Part shown: positions 25,175-34,087 of the stretch, piece after piece
How the letters are laid out: every line of letters begins with the position of its first letter
Numbering within the stretch: the first letter of the stretch is position 1
Assembly: GCA_018242445.1 (NCBI GenBank)
Contig: JAFEBW010000017.1
Span: 1-64,000 of the forward strand
Length of the DNA: 64,000 bases
From: Pseudomonadota bacterium
Lineage (GTDB): Bacteria; Pseudomonadota; Gammaproteobacteria; Xanthomonadales; Xanthomonadaceae
Direction: 5' to 3'
Position numbers and translations under genes: made by a program
The notes under the pieces: model-generated
What the model saw: only the letters and a program-made list of their open reading frames with translations
What the model was told of the DNA's origin: nothing
Databases searched by the model: none

Positions 25175-25951
25175 TCAGTGCACGTCGCGCCAGAATTCGT
25201 GCTTGAGCAAATACGCCAGGAAGGTGAAGAAAGCAAGGAACAGCACCACCTTCCAGCCCCATTCTTCGCGCTCCATCGCCGCCGGCTCGCCGGCGTACTG
25301 CAGGAAGGCGCTGATGTCGCGGGCGGCCTGGTCGAACTCCGCCGGGGTCATCTGCCCGACCCGGTTGGGGTCGATCGCCAGATCCTTGATGCACTTGCCC
25401 TCGACCTCGCCCCTGGCGCAGGGCTCGTTGCCGTGCTTGGGCTCGGTGACGGCGTCCTGACTGCCCTGCAACTGCCAGAGCACGTTCGGCATCGCCGCGT
25501 TGGGCAGCAGGGTGTTGTTCCAGCCCGACGGCCGCGACTCGTCCACGTAGAACGACTTGAGATAGGTGTAGATCCAGTTCGTGCCGCGCGAACGCGCCTC
25601 CAGCGACAGATCCGGCGGGGTCTTGCCGAACCAGTTCTCGGCGTCCGTCGGATTCATCGCCACGTTGATGTGGTCGAGGTTCTTGGCGCCGGTGAAATTG
25701 AGGTTCTCGGTGACCTGCTTCTCGGTCAGGCCGAGGTCGTCGCCCATGCGCCCGTAGCGCAGGTACTTGAGCGAGTGGCAGCCCGAGCAGTAGTTCATGA
25801 ACAACGCGGCACCGCGCTGCAACGAGGCGCGGTCGGTCAGGTGGACGTTGGCTTCCAGCAGGCCCTCGCCTTCGCCGGCAAAGGCCAGCGACGGGGCGAG
25901 CGCCGCGAGCGCGGCCAGGGCAAGGGCAAAAAAGGAGCTGCGCTTAGTCAT
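25175..25951 (-). CDS. petC: Cytochrome c1 of the bc1 complex
   Basis: 258-residue haem c subunit of ubiquinol:cytochrome c reductase. A signal peptide (SFFALALAALAALAPSLAFA) is followed by the haem motif CSGCH (55-59) in MNYCSGCHSLKYLRYGRM. The PAMPNVLWQ-like NAAMPNVLWQ region holds the usual axial Met, and a C-terminal anchor (VVLFLAFFTFLAYLLKHEFW) ends the protein. It overlaps the petB end by 8 bp and is the third gene of petABC. Confidence 0.96.
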   Translation of the reverse strand: MTKRSSFFALALAALAALAPSLAFAGEGEGLLEANVHLTDRASLQRGAALFMNYCSGCHSLKYLRYGRMGDDLGLTEKQVTENLNFTGAKNLDHINVAMNPTDAENWFGKTPPDLSLEARSRGTNWIYTYLKSFYVDESRPSGWNNTLLPNAAMPNVLWQLQGSQDAVTEPKHGNEPCARGEVEGKCIKDLAIDPNRVGQMTPAEFDQAARDISAFLQYAGEPAAMEREEWGWKVVLFLAFFTFLAYLLKHEFWRDVH

Positions 25952-27215
25952 GCATCGTCACCCGGTCGGGCACTGGCTTGGTCGTGCCCATGCGGGACCA
26001 CCAGGGCATCAGCAGGAAGTACAGGAAATACACCACGGTCAAGGATTGGCCCAGCGTGTTCATGGTGGCGGTGGGCGGCTGCGTGCCGATCCACATCAGC
26101 ACCAGGAAATCCACCACGAACACCATCAGCAGCACCTTGTGGAACCCCGGCCGGTAGCGGATCGACTTCACCTCGCCGCGATCCAGCCACGGGACGAACA
26201 GCAGGATCAGCACCGCCGCGCCCATCACGATCACGCCCCAGATCTGGGTGCCGAGGAACGAGGGCACCGCGCGCAACATCGCGTAGAACGGGGTGAAGTA
26301 CCACACCGGCTTGATGTGCTCGGGGGTGACCATCGGGTTGGCCGGGGTGAAGTTGTCCGGCTCGAGGAACCAGCCGCCGACGGTGGGCTCGAAGTAGATG
26401 ATGAACGCCGCCACGGTGACGAAGAACGCCGCGCCGAACAGATCCTTCACCGTGTAGTACGGATGGAAGGGGATGCCGTCGGCCGGCGCCTTGGGCGACC
26501 AGCGGTTGCCCTTCGGGCCCTTCTTGATGTCCACGCCGTCGGGGTTGTTGGAGCCCACCTCGTGCAGCGCGCCCAGGTGCAGCACCACCAGCAGCAGCAG
26601 CACCAGCGGCAGGGCCACCACGTGCAGGGCGAAAAAGCGGTTCAGGGTGGCGTCGCCGACCACGAAGTCGCCGCGGATCCATTCGGTCAGCGCACCGCCC
26701 ACGTAGGGGATCGCGCCGAACAGATTGATGATGACCTTGGCCCCGTGATAGCTCATGTTGCCGTACGGCAGGATGTAACCCATGAAGGCCTCGGCCATCA
26801 GGGTCAGGAAGATCACCATGCCCAGCAGCCACACGAGTTCGCGCGGCTTGCGCCCGGAGCCGTACATCAGCCCGCGGAACATGTGCAGGTACACCACGAT
26901 GAAGAACATCGAGGCGCCGGTGGTGTGCATGTAGCGGATCAGCCAGCCCGCCGGCACGTCGCGCATGATGTACTCGACCGAGGCGAAGGCGGTGTCCGCG
27001 CCGGGCTTGTAGTGCATCGTCAGGAAGATGCCGGTGACGATCTGGTTGACCAGCACCAGCAGGGCCAGCGAGCCGAAGTAGTACCAGAGGTTGAAGTTCT
27101 TCGGCGCGTAGTACTCGGTCATGTGCTTGCGGTAGGCCGGCAGCAGCCCCGGCGCGCGCTCGTTGACCCAGTCCATCGCACCGCAGGCGGCGCGGGTAAA
27201 TACATTGCCGGACAT
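25944..27215 (-). CDS. petB: Cytochrome b of the bc1 complex
   Basis: 423-residue cytochrome b with eight expected TM helices and two haem b groups. Recognisable are WYYFGSLALLVLVNQIVTGI, the first haem-ligand helix with RYMHTTGASMFFIVVYLHMF, GYILPYGNMSYHGAKVI at the Qo site, HVVALPLVLLLLVVLHLGAL with the second His pair, and PEHIKPVWYFTPFYAMLRA containing the PEW-equivalent PVW. The start MSGNVFTR at 27215 shares one base with the petA stop (TGATG). The gene overlaps petC. Confidence 0.97.
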   Translation of the reverse strand: MSGNVFTRAACGAMDWVNERAPGLLPAYRKHMTEYYAPKNFNLWYYFGSLALLVLVNQIVTGIFLTMHYKPGADTAFASVEYIMRDVPAGWLIRYMHTTGASMFFIVVYLHMFRGLMYGSGRKPRELVWLLGMVIFLTLMAEAFMGYILPYGNMSYHGAKVIINLFGAIPYVGGALTEWIRGDFVVGDATLNRFFALHVVALPLVLLLLVVLHLGALHEVGSNNPDGVDIKKGPKGNRWSPKAPADGIPFHPYYTVKDLFGAAFFVTVAAFIIYFEPTVGGWFLEPDNFTPANPMVTPEHIKPVWYFTPFYAMLRAVPSFLGTQIWGVIVMGAAVLILLFVPWLDRGEVKSIRYRPGFHKVLLMVFVVDFLVLMWIGTQPPTATMNTLGQSLTVVYFLYFLLMPWWSRMGTTKPVPDRVTMHD

Positions 27216-27820
27216 CAGGCGGCTCCCTTCGGCGGCTCGCCGACGACCAGATGGTTGTCGTCCACGTAGCGGTAGTCTGGCACTTCGAGGTTCTTCGGCG
27301 CGGGCACGTTCTTGAACACGCGGCCGGCGAGGTCGTAGCGCGAGCCGTGGCAGGGGCAGAAGAAGCCGCCCTTCCAGTTCGGGTCGAACGGCTGCGGCTG
27401 CACCTCGGGCTTGTGGATCGGCACGCAGCCCAGATGGGTGCAGATGCCGACCAGCACGCCGATCGCCGGCTTGATCGCGCGCGCGTCGTTGCGGGCGAAG
27501 GCCGGGGTCTGGCTGGCCTCGTCGGACTTCGGATCCACCAGCAGCGCATCGAGGGTGGGCAGGATCGCCAGCTCCTCGGGCGTGCGCTTGAACACGAACA
27601 CCGGCTGGCCGCGCCATTTCACGCGCACGAACATGCCCGGCTCGTTGTCGAGCTTGCTGATGTCCACGTCCACCGGGCCGCCGGCGAGCAGAGCCTCCAC
27701 GCTCGGCAACCACGAGCGCGCGAACGGTACCGCCACGCCGGCGACCCCGACCGCGCCGACCACGGCGGTGGTGGCGGTCAGGAAGCGGCGGCGGCCGGTA
27801 TTGACCTCTTCGTTAGCCAT
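27215..27820 (-). CDS. petA: Rieske iron-sulfur subunit of the bc1 complex
   Basis: 201-residue Rieske protein. A Tat-type N-terminus (GRRRFLTATTAVVGAVGVAG) also serves as the membrane anchor. The [2Fe-2S] cluster ligands are Cys127 and His129 (CTHLGC) and Cys155 and His158 (CPCHGS), with Cys132 and Cys157 able to form the disulfide. GGAGA-type ribosome binding site (GGAGA) lies just upstream of ATG 27820. First gene of petABC-sspAB on the minus strand. Confidence 0.97.
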   Translation of the reverse strand: MANEEVNTGRRRFLTATTAVVGAVGVAGVAVPFARSWLPSVEALLAGGPVDVDISKLDNEPGMFVRVKWRGQPVFVFKRTPEELAILPTLDALLVDPKSDEASQTPAFARNDARAIKPAIGVLVGICTHLGCVPIHKPEVQPQPFDPNWKGGFFCPCHGSRYDLAGRVFKNVPAPKNLEVPDYRYVDDNHLVVGEPPKGAA

Positions 27821-27886
27821 CGACTCTCCGCAGGAAATCCATCAGGACGACGCGCACGGCAACCCCCAGCCGCGCGCGGACAGCGA

Positions 27887-27916
27887 AGTGTAGCGGAACG
27901 CCCGTTCAGCCGACAA
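27887..27916 (-). promoter_or_regulatory. Possible sigma-70 promoter of petABC
   Basis: On the minus strand, TTGTCG (27916-27911), an 18-bp spacer and TACACT (27892-27887) lie 67 bp before the petA ATG. Each hexamer matches the consensus at four of six positions. No other likely promoter is seen in 27821-28000. Confidence 0.4.
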
Positions 27917-28000
27917 CGCCGGATCGCCCGCAAACGCATCCCCACCCCGTCGGCGGGCCGCGAAACGGAAGATTCCGCCCCCGGCCGACCCCGAAACGGC

Positions 28001-29041
28001 CTATTTCCCGGCGCGGTAGCGCTCGGCGAGGGTGGCCACCCGCGCCGCGTAGCGGGTGGTCTCGGCGAACGGCGGAATGCCGCCGTAGCGGTCCACGTTG
28101 CGCTCGCCGGCGTTGTAGGCCGCGGCGATCAGGCTCACGTCGCCGTTGTAGCGCTTGGACAGGAAGGCCAGGTACTGCACCCCGCCGCTGATGTTGTCGG
28201 CCGCCGAGAAGGCATTGGCCACCCCGAAGCGCGCCGCCGTGGCCGGCATGAGCTGCATCAGACCCTGCGCGCCCTTGTTGGACACCGCATTCGGGTTGAA
28301 GTCGGATTCGGCGTGGATGATCGCGCGGATCAGCCCCTCGTCCACCCCGTAGGCGCGCGAGGCGGCGGCGATCTCGGCGGCGTAGGCGGTGGTGTTGAGC
28401 GCCAGCCGGCCGAAGTTCACCCCCGGCATGGCCCCGCAGGCGAAACAGGTTTCGATGTAGGTGAACAGCACCTTGGCGCCGACATTGCCCGGCGGGGCGA
28501 TGTTGGTATAGGTGTTGATGCCGTCGTGGCTGTACTTGTACATGGTGCCGCGGGTGACCCGCGCCTGCACGCCGGTGGGGATGACCGGTGCGGTGAGCGG
28601 GCCGTCCTCGGAGGTGTGGAAGACCACGCGCGGGGCGCTGCCGGCACCGCCGGAGGACGAACCCGCCGGCCGCGCGGGAGCTGCCGCCACGGCGGTCACC
28701 GCGGGCGCGCTCGCCGGCGCCGGGATCGCCACCGACCCGGCCAGGCCAGCCTCGGCCATCGGGACGGGCGTCGCGGACGTCGCGACGGGCGCTCCGCCGC
28801 CGGTCATGCCGCCGGCATTGGCACCCGCGCCATAGCCGAAGGCCACCGGCGAACGCCTCGAGGTTGCGGGCTGGGCAGCGTAATGGATCGGCTTGCAGAC
28901 CTGCCCGGGCACCTTGGTACTGGTATAGCTGGTCGGCGCGTCCGGCCCGCCCTCGCAGCGGTACAGCGTCCCCGCCGCCGCCGGGCCGCACAGGCCCAGC
29001 GCGAGGATCGATGCCCACAGGATGTGCCCACACCAGTTCAT
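28001..29041 (-). CDS. Lytic transglycosylase (SLT domain) with long N-terminal linker
   Basis: About 346 residues with a signal peptide (WASILALGLCGPAAAGTLYR) and a C-terminal SLT domain: catalytic Glu in IHAESDFNPNAVS, GAQGLMQLMPATA, and AAYNAGERNVDRYGG. Between them are a short DUF4124-like N-terminal module (LYRCEGGPDAPTSYTS), an A/G/P-rich linker (about residues 65-150) and a KYSHDGINTYTNIAP segment resembling a second DUF4124 repeat. It should cleave peptidoglycan in the periplasm, releasing anhydromuropeptides. The start MNWCGH (29041) is preferred to 29056. The gene is divergent from miaB. Confidence 0.88.
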   Translation of the reverse strand: MNWCGHILWASILALGLCGPAAAGTLYRCEGGPDAPTSYTSTKVPGQVCKPIHYAAQPATSRRSPVAFGYGAGANAGGMTGGGAPVATSATPVPMAEAGLAGSVAIPAPASAPAVTAVAAAPARPAGSSSGGAGSAPRVVFHTSEDGPLTAPVIPTGVQARVTRGTMYKYSHDGINTYTNIAPPGNVGAKVLFTYIETCFACGAMPGVNFGRLALNTTAYAAEIAAASRAYGVDEGLIRAIIHAESDFNPNAVSNKGAQGLMQLMPATAARFGVANAFSAADNISGGVQYLAFLSKRYNGDVSLIAAAYNAGERNVDRYGGIPPFAETTRYAARVATLAERYRAGK

Positions 29042-29189
29042 GCTCAATGCTCTCAACCCAAATCACACAATTGCTGGTACTCAGCTAACTCGCCGGCTGC
29101 TTTCAAACCAAGCTCGCATCGTTCGTCGTAGATGGCTTCGCAGCGACCTGCCACGACGTTCCCTCACCCGCCGCGCCTACGGCGCGTCG

Positions 29190-29238
29190 GCCTCTCCCGG
29201 AGGGAGAGGCATTTATTTCCTTCCCCCTCCGGGGAAGG
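29190..29238. repeat. Two GC-rich palindromes between lytic transglycosylase and miaB
   Basis: GCCTCTCCC/GGGAGAGGC (29190-29210) and CCTTCCCC/GGGGAAGG (29219-29238) belong to the palindromic element family. The 377-bp region 29042-29418 otherwise holds only CGCC-rich sequence, a copy of GCAGGGCGGATGAGGGC, and a likely miaB promoter at 29364-29390. Confidence 0.75.
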
Positions 29239-29363
29239 TGCCCGCAGGGCGGATGAGGGCACCCACTTCGCTTGCGAAAGAGCCTGAATGGACGGCATCG
29301 CATTCTTGCCCAGCCCATTCACCCACGAATTGGCTCTGCGCCTTGGCCTTGCCCATCAACCCC

Positions 29364-29390
29364 TTGGCGCGTTTTCGCACAGGCTACAAT
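29364..29390 (+). promoter_or_regulatory. Probable promoter of miaB
   Basis: TTGGCG (29364-29369) and TACAAT (29385-29390) with a 15-bp spacer (16 if CTTGGC is used) lie 28 bp before the miaB ATG. The -10 is a 5/6 consensus match in a GC-rich context. Confidence 0.5.
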
Positions 29391-29418
29391 AGCCGCTTCC
29401 CTTTCCGGATGCACGCCG

Positions 29419-30744
29419 ATGGCCGGCAAGCTGCACATCACCACCCACGGTTGCCAGATGAACGTGTACGACTCGGCGAAGATGGCCGACGTGCTGGCCG
29501 CCGAGCACGGCCTGGAGCTGACCGACGACCCGTCCGAGGCCGACGTGGTGCTGGTCAACACCTGCTCGATCCGCGAGAAGGCGCAGGAAAAGGTGTTCTC
29601 CCAGCTCGGCCGCTGGCGGCTGCTGAAGAAGGACAAGCCGCAGCTCATCATCGGCGTGGGCGGTTGCGTGGCTTCGCAGGAAGGCGCGGCAATCGTCGAT
29701 CGCGCGCCCTACGTGGATCTCGTGTTCGGCCCGCAGACCCTGCACCGGCTGCCGGCGATGATCGACGCCCGCCGCGAGTCCGGCGCGCCGCAGGTGGACA
29801 TCAGCTTCCCGGAGATCGAGAAGTTCGACCGCCTGCCCGAACCGCGCGCGGAAGGGCCGACCGCCTTCGTGTCGATCATGGAAGGCTGCTCGAAATACTG
29901 CTCGTACTGCGTGGTGCCCTACACCCGCGGCGAAGAGGTCAGCCGCCCGTTCGACGACGTGCTCGCCGAGGTGGCCGCGCTGGCCGAGCAAGGCGTGCGC
30001 GAGGTCACCCTGCTCGGGCAGAACGTCAACGGCTACCGCGGCGCGATGGATGGCACCGACGACAAGGCGGATCTGGCCCTGCTGATCCGCGCCATCGCCA
30101 CCCTGCCCGGCATCGGCCGCATCCGCTACACCACCTCGCACCCGCTGGAGTTCTCCGACGCCCTGATCGCCGCCCATCGCGAGGTGCCCAAGCTGGCGCG
30201 CTTCCTGCACCTGCCGGTGCAGGCCGGCTCCGACCGCATCCTGTCGGCGATGAAGCGCAACCACACCGTGCTCGAATACAAGGCGCGCATCCGCAAGCTG
30301 CGCGAGGCGGTGCCGGACATCTGCATCAGCACCGACATCATCGTCGGCTTCCCCGGCGAAACCGATCGCGATTTCGAGCAGACCATGAAGCTGGTCGAGG
30401 ACATCGGCTACGACCAGTCGTTTTCCTTCATCTTCTCGGCCCGCCCCGGCACCCCGGCCGCCAGCCTGCCCGACGACACCCCGATGGCGGTCAAACACGC
30501 GCGACTGGAGCGCCTGCAAGCCGCGCTGACCGCGAACGCGCGGAAGATTTCCGAGGCGATGGTCGGCAGCGTGCAGTCCGTGCTCGTCGAAGGCCCGTCG
30601 AAGAAGAATCCGAACGAGATGACAGGGCGTACGGAGAACATGCGCTACGTGAACTTCCCCGGCGATGCGCGCATGGTCGGCCAGTTCGTGGACGTGACCA
30701 TCACCCAGGCGATGAGCAATTCGCTGCGGGGGCGGGTGGCGTGA
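29419..30744 (+). CDS. miaB: tRNA-2-methylthio-N6-dimethylallyladenosine synthase MiaB
   Basis: 441-residue radical SAM methylthiotransferase that converts i6A37 to ms2i6A37 in tRNAs reading codons starting with U. The N-terminal UPF0004 domain carries cluster cysteines Cys12 (THGCQMN), Cys49 (VNTCS) and Cys83 (GGCVAS). The radical SAM triad is Cys157, Cys161 and Cys164 (GCSKYCSYC). The C-terminal TRAM domain follows ([20 protein letters not shown]). The start at 29419 ([11 protein letters not shown]) is clear from the family; the upstream frame is not coding. In relatives miaB directly precedes phoH; here a minus-strand ABC exporter sits between them. Confidence 0.97.
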   Translation: MAGKLHITTHGCQMNVYDSAKMADVLAAEHGLELTDDPSEADVVLVNTCSIREKAQEKVFSQLGRWRLLKKDKPQLIIGVGGCVASQEGAAIVDRAPYVDLVFGPQTLHRLPAMIDARRESGAPQVDISFPEIEKFDRLPEPRAEGPTAFVSIMEGCSKYCSYCVVPYTRGEEVSRPFDDVLAEVAALAEQGVREVTLLGQNVNGYRGAMDGTDDKADLALLIRAIATLPGIGRIRYTTSHPLEFSDALIAAHREVPKLARFLHLPVQAGSDRILSAMKRNHTVLEYKARIRKLREAVPDICISTDIIVGFPGETDRDFEQTMKLVEDIGYDQSFSFIFSARPGTPAASLPDDTPMAVKHARLERLQAALTANARKISEAMVGSVQSVLVEGPSKKNPNEMTGRTENMRYVNFPGDARMVGQFVDVTITQAMSNSLRGRVA

Positions 30745-30758
30745 TCCACCATCCGTAA

Positions 30759-31868
30759 TCAATCCAGCCGCTTGCGAAATCTCCCGATCGCCAGCGTCAT
30801 CGCCAGCGCGGTGAAGGCCGCCAGCACCAGCACGTCCGGCCACAGCTCGGCCAGGGTTCCGCCGCGCAGCATCACGCCGCGGATCAGTCGCAGGAAATGC
30901 GTGAGCGGCAGCACCTCGGCGATCCATTGCGCCACCTGCGGCATGCCTGCGAACGGGAACATGAATCCCGACAGCAGGATCGAGGGCAGGAACAGGAAGA
31001 ACGACACCTGCATGGCCTGGAACTGGGTGCGCGCGAGGGTGGAGATCAGCAGACCCAACGCCAGGTTGGCCGCGATCAGCAAACCAGCGGCGACGTACAC
31101 GTCGGCGAGGCTGCCGCGCACCGGCACCGCGAACACCCAGATGCCCAGCACCAGCACGAGGCTGGTCTGCACCAGCCCGATCACGACGTAGGGCAGCACC
31201 TTGCCGATCATCAGCTCGGCGCTGGTCAGCGGGGTGGCGATCAGCAGCTCCATGTTGCCGCGCTCGCGTTCGCGCACGATGGCGATCGCGGTGAACAGCA
31301 CCATCGTCATGGTCAGGATCACGCCGATCAGGCCGGGCACGATGTTGACTGCCGAGCGCCGCTCGGGGTTGTAGAAGCTGACCACGCTGATCGACCCGGT
31401 CGGCGGCGTGCCCGTCGCCGGCACGCGGGTATCCGGCAGGTGGCTGTCCAGCGGAATCTGCACGAGTTGCGCGGCCGCGCCCTGCACCGCGGTGTCGCTG
31501 CCATCCACCATCACCTGCACCGCTTCGCGGCCTTCGGCCTTGCGGCGCTCGAAGTCCGGCGGGACGACGATGCCCACGCTGATGCGCCCTTCGCGCAGCA
31601 GCGTGGTCAATTCCTGCGGCGTGCGCACCACGACTTTCGGCGCGATCACCTCGGTCGCCAGCATGTCCATCACCAGCGCGCGCGAGGCCGTGGTGTTGGC
31701 CTGATCGACGATGCCCGCGTCCAGCCCGCGCACGTTGGTGTTGATCGCATAGCCGAACAGGGTGAGCTGGATCACCGGGATGCCGACGATCATCGCCGCG
31801 GTCATGCGGTCGCGGCGGAGCTGGCGCAGCTCCTTGACCAGGATCGCCCACAGCCGGCGCAGGTTCAT
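30759..31868 (-). CDS. ABC-2 type transporter permease (YhhJ/YbhR-like)
   Basis: 369-residue ABC-2 permease: TM1 after a basic N-terminus (MTAAMIVGIPVIQLTLFGYA), a large extracytoplasmic loop (about 50-170), then five C-terminal helices (IVPGLIGVILTMTMVLFTAI to the last, VLAAFTALAMTLAIGRF). The loop-TM sequence RERERGNMELLIATPLTSAEL is diagnostic for drug/antibiotic exporters of the DrrB/YhhJ group. Its start overlaps the ATPase stop by 4 bp. With the ATPase and the lipoprotein adaptor it forms a YhiI-RbbA/YbhGFSR-type exporter; only one permease is present, so it may act as a homodimer. Confidence 0.9.
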   Translation of the reverse strand: MNLRRLWAILVKELRQLRRDRMTAAMIVGIPVIQLTLFGYAINTNVRGLDAGIVDQANTTASRALVMDMLATEVIAPKVVVRTPQELTTLLREGRISVGIVVPPDFERRKAEGREAVQVMVDGSDTAVQGAAAQLVQIPLDSHLPDTRVPATGTPPTGSISVVSFYNPERRSAVNIVPGLIGVILTMTMVLFTAIAIVRERERGNMELLIATPLTSAELMIGKVLPYVVIGLVQTSLVLVLGIWVFAVPVRGSLADVYVAAGLLIAANLALGLLISTLARTQFQAMQVSFFLFLPSILLSGFMFPFAGMPQVAQWIAEVLPLTHFLRLIRGVMLRGGTLAELWPDVLVLAAFTALAMTLAIGRFRKRLD

Positions 31869-32824
31869 GCCGCGCGCCCCTGTTCACCATCGCGCCTGTC
31901 GCTGCGGGTGACGGCGACGAACACGTCCTCGAGGTTGGGCGCGGCATCCTCAATCTGGGCGACGAGTCCGGCGTTGGTCAGCGCCGCGGCGATGCGCGGG
32001 CGCGCGACTTCCTGCACGCCGGCGGCCAGCAGCACGCGCAGCGCGGTGCCGACCTGGGCGATGCCGAGCACGCCGGGCACCGCGGCCAGCACGCGCTGCA
32101 CCTCGCGCGGGCGCTGTGCGTGGACGAGCAAGGTGCGCCCGGCCAGCGCGCCGGTCAGCGCGGCGGGCGTGCCGTCGGCCACCAGCCGGCCGCGATCGAG
32201 CACCGCCAGCCGATGGCAGCGCTCGGCCTCGTCCATCAGGTGGGTGGACACCAGGATCGTGGTGCCGATGTCGGCCAGCTCGAAGAGTTTTTCCCAGAAA
32301 TCGCGGCGCGATTCCGGATCGACCGCGCTGGTGGGCTCGTCGAGGAACAACAACTCGGGCTCGTGGATCACCGCGCAGGCCAGCGCGAGGCGCTGCTTCT
32401 GGCCGCCGCTCAGGGTGCCGGCAAGCTGCTTCCGGCGATCGGCGAAGCGGTAGCGCTCGATCAGATCGTCGATGCGCTGGCGGGTGTGGTGCTTGGGCAC
32501 GCCCTGGATCGCGGCGAGGAATTCGAGGTTCTGGCGCACCGTGAGATCCTCGAACAGCGAGAACTTCTGCGTCATGTAACCGATGCGCCGACGCAACATT
32601 TCGGCTTGTTCGGGGATGCGCAATCCCAGCACGTCGATGTCGCCACCGCTGGGCGTGAGCAGGCCGCAGAGCATGCGGATGGTGGTGGACTTGCCCGAGC
32701 CGTTCGGCCCGAGAAAGCCATACACCTGCCGCGCCGGCACTTCCAGATCGACACGATCCACCGCCAGCAGAGCGCCGAAGCGGCGGGTCAGGCCGCGGGC
32801 GCGGATGGCGATGGGCTCAGCCAT
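31865..32824 (-). CDS. ABC transporter ATP-binding protein (multidrug type)
   Basis: 319-residue single ATPase domain plus a C-terminal extension of ~80 residues typical of DrrA-like subunits. Walker A GPNGSGKST, signature LSGGQKQR, Walker B LLFLDEPTSAVD and switch His in VSTHLMDEAERC are present. SAVD replaces the more common SGVD or SGLD. It lies between the adaptor gene, from which a 156-bp palindrome-rich spacer separates it, and the permease gene, with a 4-bp overlap. Confidence 0.92.
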   Translation of the reverse strand: MAEPIAIRARGLTRRFGALLAVDRVDLEVPARQVYGFLGPNGSGKSTTIRMLCGLLTPSGGDIDVLGLRIPEQAEMLRRRIGYMTQKFSLFEDLTVRQNLEFLAAIQGVPKHHTRQRIDDLIERYRFADRRKQLAGTLSGGQKQRLALACAVIHEPELLFLDEPTSAVDPESRRDFWEKLFELADIGTTILVSTHLMDEAERCHRLAVLDRGRLVADGTPAALTGALAGRTLLVHAQRPREVQRVLAAVPGVLGIAQVGTALRVLLAAGVQEVARPRIAAALTNAGLVAQIEDAAPNLEDVFVAVTRSDRRDGEQGRAA

Positions 32825-32840
32825 CGCAACGCGCCTCGAC

Positions 32841-32954
32841 TCCCTCCCTTGCGCGCAGCGCAGGGGAGGGTTGGGGTGGGGTGCTGTCCGCAGGCCATGA
32901 CACCTCGCAGAAAAGCACCCCTCCCCCGCCCTCCCCTGCTTCGCAAGGGAGGGG
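32841..32954. repeat. GC-rich palindromic elements inside the exporter operon
   Basis: CCCTCCCTTGCGCG/CGCAGGGGAGGG (32842-32870) and CCCTCCCCTGCTTCG/CGCAAGGGAGGG (32930-32953) are joined by sequence with GCACCCC/GGGGTGC arms (32878-32932), so the whole 114 bp could fold as one nested structure. It lies between the adaptor and ATPase genes, like the array in the other efflux operon. Confidence 0.75.
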
Positions 32955-32980
32955 GCCTGGATGTACGACGCCCTGCACGT

Positions 32981-33973
32981 TCATCGCCCTGCTCCGCCGG
33001 CGAACTCGACATGCACCGGCACACCGATGGGCAGGTCGGCGGCATCCTTGCCCAACTGGATTTCGGCCAGATACGACAGGCGTGAAGCATCCTCGCCGGT
33101 CAAGGCGTAGTACGGGGTGAACGATGGCTCGGCGCGGATCGCGCGCACGCGGCCGGCGAATGAACCGGCGCGTCCATCGACGGTCACGCGCGCCGCAGCG
33201 CCGATCTTCACGCCGGCGCGCAAGGGTTCGGGCACATACACACGCGCGTAAGGCGCATCGCCGACCAGTTCGACCGCCAGCGGCGCACCGATCGGTGGTT
33301 GATCGCCTTGTCGATATGGCAGGCTGTCGATACGCCCGACACGCGGCGCGGCGATGCGCACGCGCTGCAAGTCCACCGTGATCGAGTCCACCTGTGCCTG
33401 CGCGGAAGCAACGGCAGACTGAGCCTGCGCGATGTCTTCGGGGCGACTGCCGTGCAGGAGGATCGCAAGCGCCTGCTGCGCCGCCTGCGCGTCGGCTTCG
33501 GCGCTGCCGGACTGGGCGATCGCCGCATCCAGACTCGCGCGCGGGATCACCTGTTTCGCGAATTCGGCCTGTGCGCGTTGCAGCGCCTGACGCGCATTGG
33601 TCGCCACGCTGCGTGCACCAGCCAGGCGTGCGCGTGCCTGCGCGATGTCCTCGCGACGCGGACCGGCGCGCAGTTCGTCGAGCGCCGTTTGCAAGCGCGC
33701 GACATCGGCCTTCGCAGCATCCAGTCGGGCCTGCGTGCGCGTGGTCTCCAGCGTCATCACGGTCGCCCCGGCGGCGACCGCGTCGCCCTCGCGCACATCC
33801 ACCTTCGCGATGCGCTCGGACACCGGTGCCGGCAGGGTGATGCGATCCCATTCCACGGTACCGAGCACTTGCGGTGATTTCGGTGCACAGCCGGCGACCA
33901 GCAGCACCATGGCGCAGGACACCGCACGACCGACGATCCCGAATCGCTGCCGTGGGTTCGACTGGTCGGCCAT
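32981..33973 (-). CDS. HlyD-family secretion adaptor lipoprotein
   Basis: About 330 residues. A signal with lipobox (MVLLVAGC) suggests lipidation at Cys; then lipoyl half KVDVREGDAVAAGATVMTLE, a long Ala/Gln helical hairpin with two REDIAQARARLAGA-type repeats (RREDIAQAR and RPEDIAQAQ), the return half VRIAAPRVGRIDSLPYRQGD and a beta-barrel part. This is the YhiI/YbhG type that docks to ABC-2 exporters. The start MADQSNPR at 33973 is preferred over 34030. First gene of the exporter operon; divergent from phoH. Confidence 0.87.
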   Translation of the reverse strand: MADQSNPRQRFGIVGRAVSCAMVLLVAGCAPKSPQVLGTVEWDRITLPAPVSERIAKVDVREGDAVAAGATVMTLETTRTQARLDAAKADVARLQTALDELRAGPRREDIAQARARLAGARSVATNARQALQRAQAEFAKQVIPRASLDAAIAQSGSAEADAQAAQQALAILLHGSRPEDIAQAQSAVASAQAQVDSITVDLQRVRIAAPRVGRIDSLPYRQGDQPPIGAPLAVELVGDAPYARVYVPEPLRAGVKIGAAARVTVDGRAGSFAGRVRAIRAEPSFTPYYALTGEDASRLSYLAEIQLGKDAADLPIGVPVHVEFAGGAGR

Positions 33974-34087
33974 CGCATCCTCCGGCGATTGCATCGCAGG
34001 CCGAATCCTAGCAGGGTGCCGATGGAACATTTCTGCACGGGTCGGCGCGGATGACCGCGATCGCGCATCGCGCTACGCTGTCGTCGC

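Noticed and set aside
27251..29131. 626-residue plus-strand frame opposite petA and the lytic transglycosylase
   Set aside because: Mirror of two solid minus-strand genes; rich in H, R and G without domains.
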